Of a DNA stretch of 64,000 bases, positions 1 through 10,810 are shown in pieces. The stretch is taken from NCBI GenBank assembly GCA_964527325.1, contig CAZGNU010000001.1, forward strand, positions 1-64,000, written 5' to 3'. A program made the position numbers and the translations under genes. The stretch is from UBA6164 sp964527325. Its GTDB lineage: Bacteria; Patescibacteriota; Gracilibacteria; BD1-5; UBA6164. The number at the start of each line of letters is the position of its first letter. Position 1 is the stretch's first letter. A model generated the notes under the pieces. The model was not told the DNA's origin. It worked only from the letters and a program-made list of their open reading frames with translations, and did not search any database.

Positions 1-60
1 ATTATATTTATACTGAGAATTGAATTTATAAACAAACATTTTTCGTTCATTAATAGACAT
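1..60 (-). CDS. start of an unknown gene, cut by window edge
   Basis: An open frame begins with ATG at 60 on the minus strand and runs without a stop to the window edge, giving 20 residues that begin MSINERKMFVYKF. It points away from the prepilin gene at 156, and the AT-rich stretch 61-84 between them could hold its promoter. Nothing can be said about function from so few residues, and a chance open frame of this length is common in such AT-rich DNA. Confidence 0.3.
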   Translation of the reverse strand, partial: MSINERKMFVYKFNSQYKYN

Positions 61-84
61 ATTTTAATTTTTATGATATAATTT

Positions 85-118
85 AAGAGTATTTAAATTT
101 TTAAGCAATACTCTTTTT
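85..118 (+). terminator. possible hairpin terminator or attenuator ahead of the first prepilin
   Basis: The arms aagagtatt (85-93) and aatactctt (107-115) pair over 9 bp around a 13-base loop and are followed by further T residues. It lies between the divergent start at 60 and the gene at 156. It may stop a transcript from outside the window or act in the leader of the prepilin gene. Confidence 0.35.
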
Positions 119-155
119 ATATATATAATATAATAAAATAATCAATTTATAAGTT

Positions 156-1001
156 ATGAAAAAAAGTGAACAAGCATTTACATTAGTTGAGTTAGTTGTA
201 TCTATAACAATTTTTACAATTGTTCTTGGTACTGCTTTTGCTATGTTCCCTTATTTAATGGGTAGTATTAAAAAAGTCTGAAACGAAAAGGTACTACTGA
301 CAGAGTCTATAAAATTAAAAGAAGAGCTATTATTTAAAAATAAAACTATCTCATTCTATACTTATGACTCTTTATTTAATTTAACACCTACTCAGTTTGA
401 TTTTGAGAATAGATATCGTAGAAATATAAAGGATATAATCATAAATACTATTAAAAATAAATATTCATTAGTAAACTATGATTTAAATAATCCTGATACT
501 TGTGAAATCCCATATAGTCTGACTCAATATTTTACAGACTTAGATTTAGCAATTATAGAAGATGAATTCGAACTAAGTGAATGTTATAATAATATTACTG
601 ATCCAATATTTGATAGTAAATTTAAAGTGTTTTCTGTTATTGATAAAAAGAACCTTATTGTGAATATATATTTTGTTTATAAGTCAAGATTACATAAGAT
701 TAGTACTTCTTTGATAACAGATTTAGATAATGATGATATAATTTATAATCGTTTAAGTTCTTGAAAAATTACATTGAAAATATTTGATGGATTTGAGGTA
801 AATAAATTTACTTGAAGTAGTTTTAATTACTGCTCTCTTAATAACACACCCTGAGAAGAATGTTCATTTACAGATTTTAATAAAACACAACACAATCCAG
901 GTAATTTAGATATTTATATGTATAAATTGACAGAAAAATGAAATGAAATAAATATTAAATCTAGTTATATATTAAAAACACTCTATTCTTTAAATTATTA
1001 G
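156..1001 (+). CDS. prepilin-like protein (type IV pilin N-terminus)
   Basis: The 281-residue product starts MKKSEQAFTLVELVVSITIF, a class III signal with the F-T-L-V-E core, in which Glu5 of the mature protein is present and a hydrophobic helix of about 20 residues follows. The residue before the cleavage site is Ala rather than the usual Gly, which prepilin peptidases can tolerate. The long C-terminal part is hydrophilic and has several Cys, including the region Y-C-S-L-N-N-T-P-G-E-E-C. It is larger than a major pilin and is better seen as a minor pilin or pseudopilin. One base separates its TAG from the next ATG, so the two genes are probably co-transcribed. Confidence 0.85.
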
Positions 1002-1002
1002 T

Positions 1003-2232
1003 ATGGTAAACAAATTAATTGAAACATTAGAGTCGTGAATAAACGACTATTATAAAGAAAATATTGAAAAATTATTAGAAAACTTTACTAATGATGTTTT
1101 TAAAGAGTCTGATTTTACAGATGTAGATAAAATTATTAATTTTATTAATGAACCATTAGAAACATGAAAAAATAACATAATTTATAAGCTTTCGGCTGCA
1201 TTTAACAATGTAAAATATAAATGAATACCTTTACAAAGATATATATTTATAGAAAGTTATAAACTAATGGCAAAGGATTCAGAAAGTTATAATATAAGTA
1301 GATCTACTCAATTATTTATGAACGATATATATTTTCATTTAATGAAATATAAATGAGAGAATGAAAAGATTAGAACATTAAAATATTACCTTTTAATGTT
1401 AAATATAATTTGGATGATTGATTTTAAGTGATCAAATGTATATTTTCTTATTCAAAAGAATCATCACGAGGAATATTATAACCAATTGTTATTTTATCTA
1501 TTAGAAAGGTTTGAAGAAAAAATTGATAGTGCAAAATATCTATGATATTCAGTTAGAATTGTTTATTCAAGTTATATATATGGTGATATTATTGAATATA
1601 AATTTAAAAACTACAATACATTAATAAATAATATTGCAGTATATAAACTTCTTCATAAATTATATATTAATAATAAATGAGTTGAGGACTCTAAATTAAG
1701 GGGGTTATTAAAAGAAGGACTAGAAACAAATAAACATATATCTAAAGCATACTCTACTGAGGAGTCATTAGATAAATTAATGGAAATATTAAAAAATCCA
1801 TATCATTCAGAAGTAGATATATTACAGATAACAAATTATTGAGATGATTCTGAAGGTGCTCCATCTTGATGACTATCTGAAGAAAAAATAGAATGAATGA
1901 TTGAATCTAAACCAGAGCAAGTATCATGATCTGTGGATGATGTTGTTAAATTATTTTGATGAGATATAAATAATCCATACTTTTTTATATTATATGATAT
2001 TTTTTATAATAAAATTAATACTGTAATATTGTATCAGTTAACAGAGTTTGAAAAGTTATATAAACAAACTAACGATGTCTTGAAATATATGTTTTGATCT
2101 ATTTCAGAAGATCAAAATTATAAGAATAAAATTCTATTAAATAATTTAAACTTTATAGAAAATAGTAATGTAGTTGAGCATAAAAAATCAAAATATTCAG
2201 AAGAATATAAGATGATTAGAAGTAATTTCTAA
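1003..2232 (+). CDS. hypothetical protein, 409 aa, cotranscribed with a prepilin-like gene
   Basis: I do not recognise this protein. It is 409 residues, charged, rich in Lys, Glu, Tyr and Ile, with no signal peptide. Helical stretches such as YYLLMLNIIWMIDF around residue 127 are more likely core helices than membrane spans. A Gly/Ser/Glu-rich linker lies near residues 280-312. Its ATG follows the prepilin stop after one base, so a role alongside that pilin is plausible. Its stop codon sits in the right arm of a hairpin terminator, and only 12 bases separate it from the end of the convergent topoisomerase gene. Confidence 0.8.
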
Positions 2233-2246
2233 TCATCTTTTGTTTT
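2209..2246 (+). terminator. terminator containing the stop codon of the 1003-2232 gene
   Basis: Arms aagatgattagaa (2209-2221) and ttctaatcatctt (2227-2239) form a 13-bp perfect stem with a 5-base loop, followed by TTTGTTTT. The TAA stop at 2230-2232 is part of the right arm. Confidence 0.75.
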
Positions 2247-4953
2247 AAAAGTCATATTTAACTTTATTTCAAACTAGTTTTAGTTTTGCAGAAAATGTGT
2301 TCCCTTTTTGACTAATAAATCCATTTATAACTGAAGTAGTTTTTCAACTATTTATAAGTTCAGTTACAATCTCTAAATTAATATCTTTTCATCAAATATT
2401 TTTCCATATAGTAATATATCAATCCTGAGTAAAGAATGTTTTATCATTTTCAAGTAATTCCCTATCTTTATAAGTTAATCAAGTATTATTAGAGTTTCTC
2501 ATATATCTTGGTAACATAAATTCTTTTTTGTTTCTGTCATATTGTTTAATAAAGTCACATTTTTTATCTTTGTTATTATACTCGCAAATAGCATAAAAAT
2601 TTCAATCTTTTTTAGATTTTCTTACATAAACTCTACTTTCACAACATTCACACTTTATATGATCCAAAAATTCCATATCACTTGTAATAATTTTATCTTT
2701 GTTTATATCATATAATGAAACAAAATCACAAGATTTACTTTTCCTTTTGCTACATTCAATATATAACTTTTCATTTTTAGGGCTTTTAAAAATATTCATT
2801 TCAGAAGAACACTTAGGACACTTTTGGCTAGTGTTACAAATTGTATTATTAATTAGTGACTTTTTTATTGGATCATAGAGAGAGTAGAATAATGGATATC
2901 AATCCTTTCCTCTATTTTCATCTGAAGTTACATAAAATTTTCATTTTGTATTTTTATCTTCTTTTAAATACAAGTTAAATCACTCAGGACTCTTCAAGTC
3001 TATCAGTTGTTTTTTCTTATTAAATTTTTCTTCATACTTTTCTAGAATTGAATTATCAATTTTCTTATCAATAATATGGTTGATATATTTATCAATATAG
3101 TTTTTTAGTATATCTATATGTTCTTTTTCGTTTGTGTATGCAATTTCGTTAAGTCATTTTTCTAGTTTTGCTGTTAGTAAAACATCTTTAGTTTTATTAT
3201 CAATAGTATCTAAAATTTTTACTCATTTTTCCGATATATAAAAATCACCTTTAATTATTTTTGCATATTCTTCAGATGCAATATTCTCAATAATTATTTG
3301 TCTTGTAGCAGGTTGTCATATACCCTCTGTTTTTTCAATAATATTATAGAGGTCTTCTTCATCTTTTGATTTTGATTCAAATAACTTTTCTGGGTGAGAC
3401 ATATATACTAATATATTGTCGGTATTAATCCTTACAGGAGGCTTAGTTTTTCATTCTTCGATAGAATATTTATCAATATTAATAATATCTCAAATTAATA
3501 TATTATTTAAATACTCTGGTTGTTCTCCTAGTTCAATACCATCTAAAATTTTATAACCTTTTCTACTTAAGAAACTCTCTTTAGTTAAAAAAGTATAATC
3601 ACCTACTTTAACTTTTATATCAAATCAAGTGGTAATTGATTCAGGTAGAAAAAACTGCAGATTATTATTAATAATCTTTTGAAAAATAATTGATTTTTTA
3701 TCTGATCAATTTATTAATTCAATAATTGCTTTTTTTGAAATCTCTCATTTACTAATTTTTACATGAAAAGCACCATGTCATTCAATAATTTTTTTATTAT
3801 TAACTACAGGTATTGTAGTCTTAAAGTTATTTTTTATAATATAAGGTATGATTTCCTTATAAATTCATGGGATGCTCTCAATATTATCTTCAAGAAACTT
3901 AATAGTCCTTTTAATAGTTTCGTATTCTGACTCAGTAATATGTGTACTTTCCACTCTTGGATAAGACATTACCCCATCTTTATTATACATCTCCTCAATA
4001 AAGTCCAATACTTTTTTAGGTGTAATCTTTAGTTTTTTAGATAGTTTAATGTTTGAACCATTTAATCAGAAAGAAGGGTTTTTCTTTGTTTCTTTTTTCT
4101 CAATATTAGTAATTTCTCCTTCTTTGATATTTACAAGTTCTGAATTTATATCTATTATATCATTTTTCTTTTCAAATTTTGCTATTTCGTTTTCTTTTTC
4201 ATCCAACAGAAATCAGTTAAAACCCTCTACATACTCTGTTTTATATTTATAAAATTTTTGAGGTTTAAAATTATTTATTTCATTTTCTCTTACAGCAATC
4301 ATATTCAAAGTAGGTGTAATAACTCTTCAAATTCTGAATTTTATATAGTCCTCATTAAGTAACTTATAATACAAAGTATAAAGTTGTGAAAAATTCATTC
4401 CTATTTTCCAGTCTGCTATTGCTCTTTGATGAGCTGACTCAGTTAGTCAGTTAATAATTTCTCAACTAATTAGTTTATCGGTTCATTTTAATCTTTTATC
4501 CCATAATCTTCTAATTTCTGTTTTTGATGAATCACCTTTCCAAATATATTCTCTAGGAATTTTTGATTTTGAAACTTTATAAAGTCTATCCAATATTGCA
4601 AGTCATTCTCTTCAAGCATCTCATGCAAATACTAATAAATCATATTTTTCACTTTGTAGCAAAAATACTGCATTTTTCAATAAAGCTTTTTTATTTTCAA
4701 AACTATTATCTTCAGTGTATCAAATATTTTCTGGAAGAATAGGTAATGACTTTAAATTATATTCTATTCATATTTCCTTAGGATTTTTAAGTCAATAAAA
4801 ATGTCATGCTCCCCAGAACACTGTAATATCGTTTCAATCAAAACCTGAGGTAGTTGCTCTTCAATTACTATAATCTACAACACCATTAATAGATAGCCCT
4901 TTAGCAATTTCTTTTCAATCACTAGACTTTTCTGCATATACTAATATTTCCAT
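2245..4953 (-). CDS. type IA DNA topoisomerase with C-terminal zinc ribbons
   Basis: The 902-residue product cuts and rejoins single strands to relax or unlink DNA. The N-terminal TOPRIM domain begins at residue 1 (VYAEKSSDGKEIAKGL). The active-site motif SYPRVES places the catalytic Tyr at residue 331, followed by THITESEYE as in the family. The last 180 or so residues hold Cys-pair zinc ribbons (CPKC, then CECC and others) typical of TopA/TopB tails. The second TOPRIM acidic motif reads GDAGREGL: the middle Asp of the D-x-D-x-E triad is Gly, coded by TGA. I cannot tell topoisomerase I from III. A TGTTTCTTAGTAG element precedes the gene by 41 bases. Confidence 0.93.
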
Positions 4954-4981
4954 GTATTTTTATTTATTTATAACAAATAAT

Positions 4982-4994
4982 CTACTAAGAAACA
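4982..4994 (-). promoter_or_regulatory. conserved TGTTTCTTAGTAG element before topoisomerase gene
   Basis: On the minus strand the sequence reads TGTTTCTTAGTAG and starts 41 bases upstream of the ATG at 4953. A TATAAA lies 16 bases after TGTTTC. The same core occurs before four other genes in the window. Confidence 0.65.
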
Positions 4995-5010
4995 TTGACT
5001 AAATTAAAAT

Positions 5011-5041
5011 GAAAACAAGTGACTAATATTATAGTCACTTG
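5011..5041 (-). terminator. terminator containing the stop codon of the SMC-like gene
   Basis: Arms at 5016-5025 and 5032-5041 give a 10-bp perfect stem (core aagtgacta) with the loop atatta, followed on the minus strand by TTTTC. The TAA stop of the 5029-7224 gene lies at the edge of the loop. Confidence 0.7.
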
Positions 5042-7224
5042 CTTATTTTTTTTACATTATCTGAGATGTAATTAACTTTTAGTTTGTCTTCGTTTGATAT
5101 CTTACTCATAAACCTAACTAAATTAGTCCCAGAGAGTCTTTTTTCAACTTTAGAGAGGTTTATATCATCTAATTCTCAAAGGTTATCTATAAGTTGAAAA
5201 GGGAATTTTTTATCTGAAAGTTGAGTGAAAATTTCACTTAATTTATTCTCAAACATTATCTTCTCACCAGAAGATAGGTTATTATACATAAATATTCAAT
5301 CTTTCTTTTGATATTGTAATTCATATTTATCATTGAATTTATAATCTTCAGATTTTATATAGCTATTTAATTTATTTAAATTATTTTCCTTAGATATTTT
5401 GTTAAAATCATTATATAATATAAATGATCATTCTAGAAGATTTTTATATTTTATATCAGACTTAATAGTATCTTCAAGTGTTTTCTTTTCTTTTGATAAA
5501 TTATTATATAGTTCTTTATTTTTTTCTAGATTAACAATAGATGATAATTTAGCTTCTATATCTTCTCTATTCTTCTTTAAACTAATAATATTGTTTTTTA
5601 GAAGAAATTTACTCTTATCCTTATTATATTTGTTATAGTCTTCTTTAAATAGTTCAATTCTTTTAGCCTCGTTTTTAATTTTGTTAAATTTTTCATATTT
5701 TGAAAAAATTTCAGTAAATTTTCATGAAATAAGTTGTTTTTTCTTATCAGAAATTTCCTTAAGGAATAATTTAGATTGCATTAATTCATTTAAAAATTCT
5801 TTCTCTTTAGTATTGTTTTCAATACTTCATATTATATTTCAAATTTTTTCTTTTTCTTCATCATTTAAACTATAAATTAATCCTTTATTGTTTTTTATTT
5901 CAACTGCATCTTTTAAAAGTAATATAATACTTCCTTTCCCCCCAAGATTATCTTTAATATTTCCTTTTATTTTAATTTCCTTTTGTTCTATTAATTTTAT
6001 AATGTTACTAATATTTTTTCAACTAAGTATAAAAGCCTTTTCTTTCTCTATATAATTCTTAAATTTAGAATTTTTAATATTAGATATTAAATTATTAAAA
6101 TCATTATCAAAAGAATAACTAATATTATAGTCATGAAGGTTAATATCATTAATCTCGGATATTTTATTACTAAGTTTATTAATAAAGTTAGTATCTAATC
6201 TATTAGATAAGAAAAACAGCTCTCAATCTTGTGATGAATATTCTCATTCTCAAACAATTCATTTAAGATATTTATCTATTCATCCTTCCAATATAGTTTT
6301 AGATTTTTCATCAAGTTTATTTGCTTTTTCTTTAATATTATTCCAAAGATTATATTGCTCTATTAATTTATTATTTTCTTCTTTTAATTTAAGTAAATCA
6401 ATTTTATTAATTTCCTTATCAGATAATTTTATTAAAGAGAGGTTATTATTAACAGTTTTAAGCCTATTTTCTAGTTGTTCAAGGTTTTTATCCTTTTCCT
6501 TTAATGTTAGCTTCAAATTATATTGTATTTTTTTCAATATTCCTTCATCTATTAGTATCTCTCAATTTAAAAGCTTTTCTATTGAATTATCTTCAGAAGA
6601 ATTATGAGTATTGTATATTTCAAATTCTCAATTAACATTTTTTAATGTAAAGTTCGAAGAAAGAAAACTATGAATTTCATCAATAATTATATCTTTTTCA
6701 TCAACCTTCATTATATTACTAATTTTTTTGTAGATTTTATTATCTTCAAGAATGTTTTGTTCAGTTTCTGTAAATGTTGTTGCTAATAGTGTATTTATAA
6801 ACTCTTCTTTTTTGATTTTTGTAGTGTTTATATAGTTTGTTGGTGATAATATATATTTTGCTATATCAATTTCAGGTAAATATTTGTTAATGTCTTTATC
6901 GTTACTCTTTATTCAGTTTATATATAAAGTAGATGTTTTGTTTCTTCAAGATGTATAGTTTGATACCCTTTTTATTTTAAGCTCCTTATATAATGGATGA
7001 AAGTTTGATAATTCAACCATACAGTTACTTTCTCAGGCATATTCAAATGTTTTTCATATATGTTTTAATCAATCAATTCAATATAAACAAAAAATGACTG
7101 AATCTATAGTATTTGTTTTTCAAATTCAGTTTCTACCCATTAATTTTATTAATTTATTATCTGTATCAATAATTAATGGTTTATTACATCAAATATTTTT
7201 AAAATTGTTTATTTCTAATCTCAT
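5029..7224 (-). CDS. Rad50/SMC-like ATPase with long coiled coil
   Basis: This 731-residue protein has the split ABC ATPase layout of SbcC/Rad50/SMC/RecN proteins. Walker A GRNGIGKT is at residues 30-37, a Lys/Glu/Asn-rich coiled-coil middle covers roughly residues 200-600, the signature LSSGEK is near 650, and a Walker B-like LIDNLGELD is near 679. The residue after the Walker B Asp, normally the catalytic Glu, is Asn. No CxxC zinc hook is visible in the coiled coil. It is the gene before the topoisomerase on the same strand, but a terminator and a separate promoter element divide them. Such proteins bind or tether DNA ends; the exact role here is unknown. Confidence 0.88.
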
Positions 7225-7255
7225 TGACTTAATATTTATAATTTAATACTATATA

Positions 7256-7267
7256 TACTAAGAAACA
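7256..7267 (-). promoter_or_regulatory. conserved TGTTTCTTAGTA element before SMC-like gene
   Basis: The minus strand reads TGTTTCTTAGTA, beginning 43 bases upstream of the ATG at 7224. A TATAAA lies about 21 bases after TGTTTC. It follows directly on the terminator of the upstream prepilin gene. Confidence 0.65.
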
Positions 7268-7270
7268 TTA

Positions 7271-7300
7271 GAGAAAAAAAATAAGAACTAGGTTCTTATT
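7271..7300 (-). terminator. terminator of the minus-strand pilT-prepilin operon
   Basis: Arms aataagaac (7280-7288) and gttcttatt (7292-7300) form a 9-bp perfect stem with a 3-base loop, followed on the minus strand by a run of T residues. The prepilin TAA (7296-7298) is inside the arm. Confidence 0.85.
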
Positions 7301-7919
7301 TAAAATATATCGGATAAAATTCTTTTACTATAGCTTCGTGTTTTATATTAATTTTCACATTATCAACAATAGTATCATCTAGTTCATTATCTTTTGAATT
7401 TGTTGCATTTTCCTTATAAGTTTCAATTTCTCAATTTGGAAATCATGTGTTAATTGTAATATAAAAGCTTCAGTTATTAAATATTGATCATCATTGATCT
7501 ATATACATACAATGATTTATATCTATATCCTTTTTAGTATATGTACTAAGGATATTTCAATACCTTATATTATCTAGTGTTGGGAAATCTATTTGCTTAC
7601 AGTTATTAAAGTCTGGGCTAGTACTATTTGTTTTATCACAAGCATAAGCATAAAAGGTTTTGTTTACCTCATCACAATATAGTTTTAGGTATTTTACATC
7701 AGTAACTCAATTATTGTTATAGTGCCAATTAATTGATATTAGTGATTTTTTGTATAAATCATCCACTCTTTGTATTATTTGTGATTTATATTCACTTAAA
7801 TAGTTTTCTACTTCATTATTACCATACTTTAGGTAACCAAAACTTCAAATTATAGATAATACAGTAATAACTATAATTAATTCCGTGAGAGTAAATCATT
7901 TTTTTTGGTATTTTCTCAT
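7296..7919 (-). CDS. prepilin-like protein
   Basis: The 207-residue product begins MRKYQKKGFTLTELIIVITV, a class III signal with the cleavage-site Gly coded by TGA and Glu5 present. A 20-residue hydrophobic helix is followed by a polar domain with Cys residues in YLKLYCDEV and YAYACDK, which may form disulphides. The length suits a minor pilin. Its ATG is 5 bases after the stop of the PilT-type ATPase, so the two form an operon separate from the large plus-strand pilus blocks. Confidence 0.88.
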
Positions 7920-7924
7920 AAATA

Positions 7925-9001
7925 TTAAAGTCAATTAATTTTTGCTTGAATTTCTTTTACTTCATCTCATGTAAGATTATAAGCTCAATTTAAATAGTTT
8001 TCTAAATATTGTTTCATAGTTGTCATATATTCATCCTTTGATGTTTGCATAGTTCATTTAAAGTCACTATATTTTCATTGAATAAATCAAGCTCTAACGA
8101 CATCAGTATTATATAATGTTTCAAGACATATAACAGTCTGATTATTATTTAAAACAAATTTTTGTTGGTATAATACTCAGACAAGTACATCAGCTAACAT
8201 TCAAGATATTTGTTTTTCATTCTCATACATTCTGATAATTTTTCATATAACTCAATTTGCTCCTTTTCCATGTATAGTTCAAAAAACTAAGTGTCATGTT
8301 TCAGCTAACCTTAATGCAATATCTAAAGTTTCTTTACTTCTTATTTCTCATATAACAATTATATCAGGATCTTGTCTTAATATATTCTCCATTCATGCTT
8401 CAAAGCTTAAAAAGTCATCTCATAACTCCAATTGATGAACTACAGATTTGTTATCAATATATTCTTGCTCGATAGGGTTTTCTAAAGTAATTATATGCTT
8501 ATTGAAGTTATTGTTATAATGGTTAACAATAGATGATAATGTTGTACTCTTTCAAGATCATGTCGGTCATGAAACTAAAAATAATCATTGATTAACATTT
8601 AATATTCATTTTAAATAGTGTAAATCTACTCATAAGTCTTTAATATCAATAATGTTTGAATTTAATACTCTGAAAATTAGTAATATTTTATCTTTTGAAA
8701 ATGAAGCATTTACTCTAAAATCACTATCTCCTAGCTTAAATTTGAAATCAAAATTTCTTTTTTGTTTAAAATCTGAATATTTTAAATCAAATCTATTTAA
8801 ATTTTCAATTAAGAATTCTTTTAAGTTACTATTTGATACTTGTATTGTATCTCAATCATCATCATTACCTCAAAAAGTGTATCATAGCTCTCAATTAGCT
8901 CTAACTGTAATTTTATCATCTCATCTAACATAGATATCACTTATTCAATCAATTTGTTTAAGAATCATATTTAATGTTTCTACAATATTTTTATTTATCA
9001 T
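7925..9001 (-). CDS. pilT: PilT-type retraction ATPase
   Basis: The 358-residue protein matches the PilT length. It has ISDIYVRGDD, resembling the SDhH motif of the N-terminal domain, Walker A GPTGSGKS near residue 145, the Asp box ITLENPIE, Walker B PDIIVIGEIRS, and the His box GTIHGKGA. There is no N-terminal MshEN domain and no zinc tetracysteine, which argues for PilT rather than PilB. PilT proteins drive pilus disassembly at the cytoplasmic face. This is one of two PilT-like genes in the window. The gene starts at the edge of the dyad-repeat region, which must hold its promoter. Confidence 0.9.
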
Positions 9002-9089
9002 ACAAAAATTTAATTATAAAATATTTATTAATATTATACTATACTTCATTGTAAATAACAATTTTATAGGATAGTTTGTATGAGTTTTT

Positions 9090-9819
9090 CTATATTGTAT
9101 TAATACAATATAGAGTAATCCCCTCTTTTAAAGTAAAAAATATTTCAATTGTATATGATACAGTATAAATACAATTATATATTTTTTATTAAAATTTAAC
9201 TAATATACAAGTGAAGTGTTTCATATAGGCTTTCTTATAAATGTTTCTCAATAATATTATTTACTGTATCTATACAATATAGAAATAATCAGGCACTGTA
9301 TACAATATATAGAATACAAAAATACTTATTTAAAGTCCTATAAATAAGTATTTTTAAATTACAGTATTAATACAATCTTATATTGTATATGATATTAAAG
9401 TATAAGTCTTCAGTTGCAATTAAAATTTGATACAGTAGATATACAATATAGAAAATTCTATACAATATAAATGCAGTATATATACAATATATAAGGATTT
9501 AATATGATTAGTAAGTAATAATATGATACTGTATGTAATGAATGCTACATATTTATAACTACTTAACTTATTGTTTTGCAAATACTATATACAGTAAGTA
9601 TACAATAATAGTACAGTATAAATATAATAAATAGCTTAAAATAAGTATTTATTATTTACTGTATCAAAAATGTATACAGTAAATAATACAGTATAGAATC
9701 ATTTTTATTACTATAGAATAGTTGATTATTTTACTTATACAGTATGGAAAAAATATACAAAAAACTATTAAAAAAGGGAAGTGTAGGTTTTTATTGATCT
9801 AATATTGTATCAATACAAT
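9090..9819. repeat. array of 16-bp dyad motif (ACAGTAT-NN-ATACAAT and variants)
   Basis: At least a dozen copies or close variants can be read: a perfect 24-bp palindrome at 9090-9113 with arm ctatattgtatt; attgtat-3-atacagt at 9148-9164; acagtataaatacaat at 9160-9175; actgtatctatacaat at 9263-9278; actgtatacaat at 9295-9306; acagtattaatacaat at 9361-9376; acagtagatatacaat at 9432-9447; gcagtatatatacaat at 9473-9488; acagtaagtatacaat at 9591-9606; acagtataaatataat at 9613-9628; 13-bp arms at 9652-9664 and 9674-9686; attgtatcaatacaat at 9804-9819. The right half ATACAAT is almost invariant and the left half is mostly ACAGTAT, so most copies point the same way. Spacing is irregular. Confidence 0.85.
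9318..9355. repeat. long perfect hairpin inside the dyad array
   Basis: Arms aaaaatacttattta (9318-9332) and taaataagtattttt (9341-9355) pair perfectly over 15 bp with an 8-base loop. It has a T run on both strands, so it could act as a two-way terminator between the divergent genes, or extrude as a cruciform. Confidence 0.75.
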
Positions 9820-9892
9820 ACATACAAAATAAACTTGCTTTTTATAGTTTATTTATTATTATCATTAATAATTAGTTTTTTATTTAAATCTT

Positions 9893-10777
9893 ATGGAAGA
9901 TAATTTTAAAGGTTATAAAAATTCAGAATATATATGTACTAAATATGGTATTAGTAATAAATCTTTCTATAATGTAAGAAATACAGATCAATCTAATATA
10001 AAGACAAAAAATCAATGAAGGAAGGTTTTTTATAATGAAGATGATTTTCTTAATGTATTAAAAACAACAAATCTTTACCCACAAATTAAAGATAATATTA
10101 AGGATAATATTCAAGAAAATGTTAAATTAGAGGGGGAAGGTATAAAAAATGATGTAGATGATGCAAATCTTGATAAAAGCTCTAATAATTGAAGTAATTC
10201 TAAAAAAAATTCTGAACCATCTAATAATTTAGAAAATAATTTGTATGTAGAACAATTATTAAAGTCTATTGAAGAGTTAAAAGAAGATAAAAATACACTT
10301 AAATGAGAAAGTAAAGAAGATAAGGAAAAATTTGAGGCTGTTATAACAGAACTTAGAGACGAACTTAAAGAAGAGTCAAAAAAAGTTGAAAAGGCTTATT
10401 TTATTTCTGATAGGTATGATAAGGTACTAAACACTCAAAATGAGTTATTATTAAATTTTTTAGCTATGTCTGAAAAATTACAATCTTGATGACAAATTGC
10501 ATTATCTGATATTAAAACATTACTTACACAGTATTCAATAAAGGAGGGGATTCAACTTGATCCTAAAAATGCAGATGTTAAGTTTATTACAAACACAAAT
10601 CCTGAGTATATTAGTAAAGTAAATAAAATTGATTCTAATATAGTAATCGAAAAGTCTAATAGGGAAGAGGTAAATAAACTTAAAAAAAATAATAATTTTA
10701 AAAATATATTATTGGCATTGTTTGTTCTATTTATATTAGTATATTTTTCAATAGTAATTTTTTTGGAAAAATTTTAA
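9893..10777 (+). CDS. helix-turn-helix, coiled-coil, membrane-anchored protein
   Basis: The 294-residue product has three parts. Residues 8-32 (SEYICTKYGISNKSFYNVRN) look like a MerR/excisionase-type helix-turn-helix, followed by a basic wing-like stretch. A Ser/Asn-rich linker leads into a Lys/Glu coiled coil at about 115-175. The last 25 residues are a single membrane helix (LLALFVLFILVYFSIVIF) with a short tail. The DNA-binding head would therefore be cytoplasmic and tethered to the membrane. It is the first gene after the dyad array, so I infer it may bind those sites, as a chromosome or plasmid tether or as a membrane-linked regulator. I do not recognise a named family. Confidence 0.82.
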
Positions 10778-10810
10778 TAATCAAAAAGTTTAGATTTACA
10801 GTTTTATATG

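Larger units (their letters stand above)
9002..9892. other. gene-free region between divergent genes, with dyad-motif array
   Basis: This 891-base stretch is the only gap above 300 bases. It has no convincing open frame under table 25. It separates pilT (minus) from the helix-turn-helix membrane protein gene (plus), so it must contain both promoters. Its bulk is an array of the motif ACAGTAT-NN-ATACAAT and variants, plus one long perfect hairpin at 9318-9355. Candidate roles are a replication origin, a partition (centromere) site or a multi-site operator. Confidence 0.85.

Noticed and set aside
9090..9819. LexA/SOS boxes
   Set aside because: CTGTAT-NN-ATACAG resembles an SOS box, but a dozen mostly oriented copies with an ATACAAT right half in one region do not fit SOS control of two genes.
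9090..9819. CRISPR array
   Set aside because: Repeat units are only 16 bp, degenerate and irregularly spaced, with no cas genes nearby.
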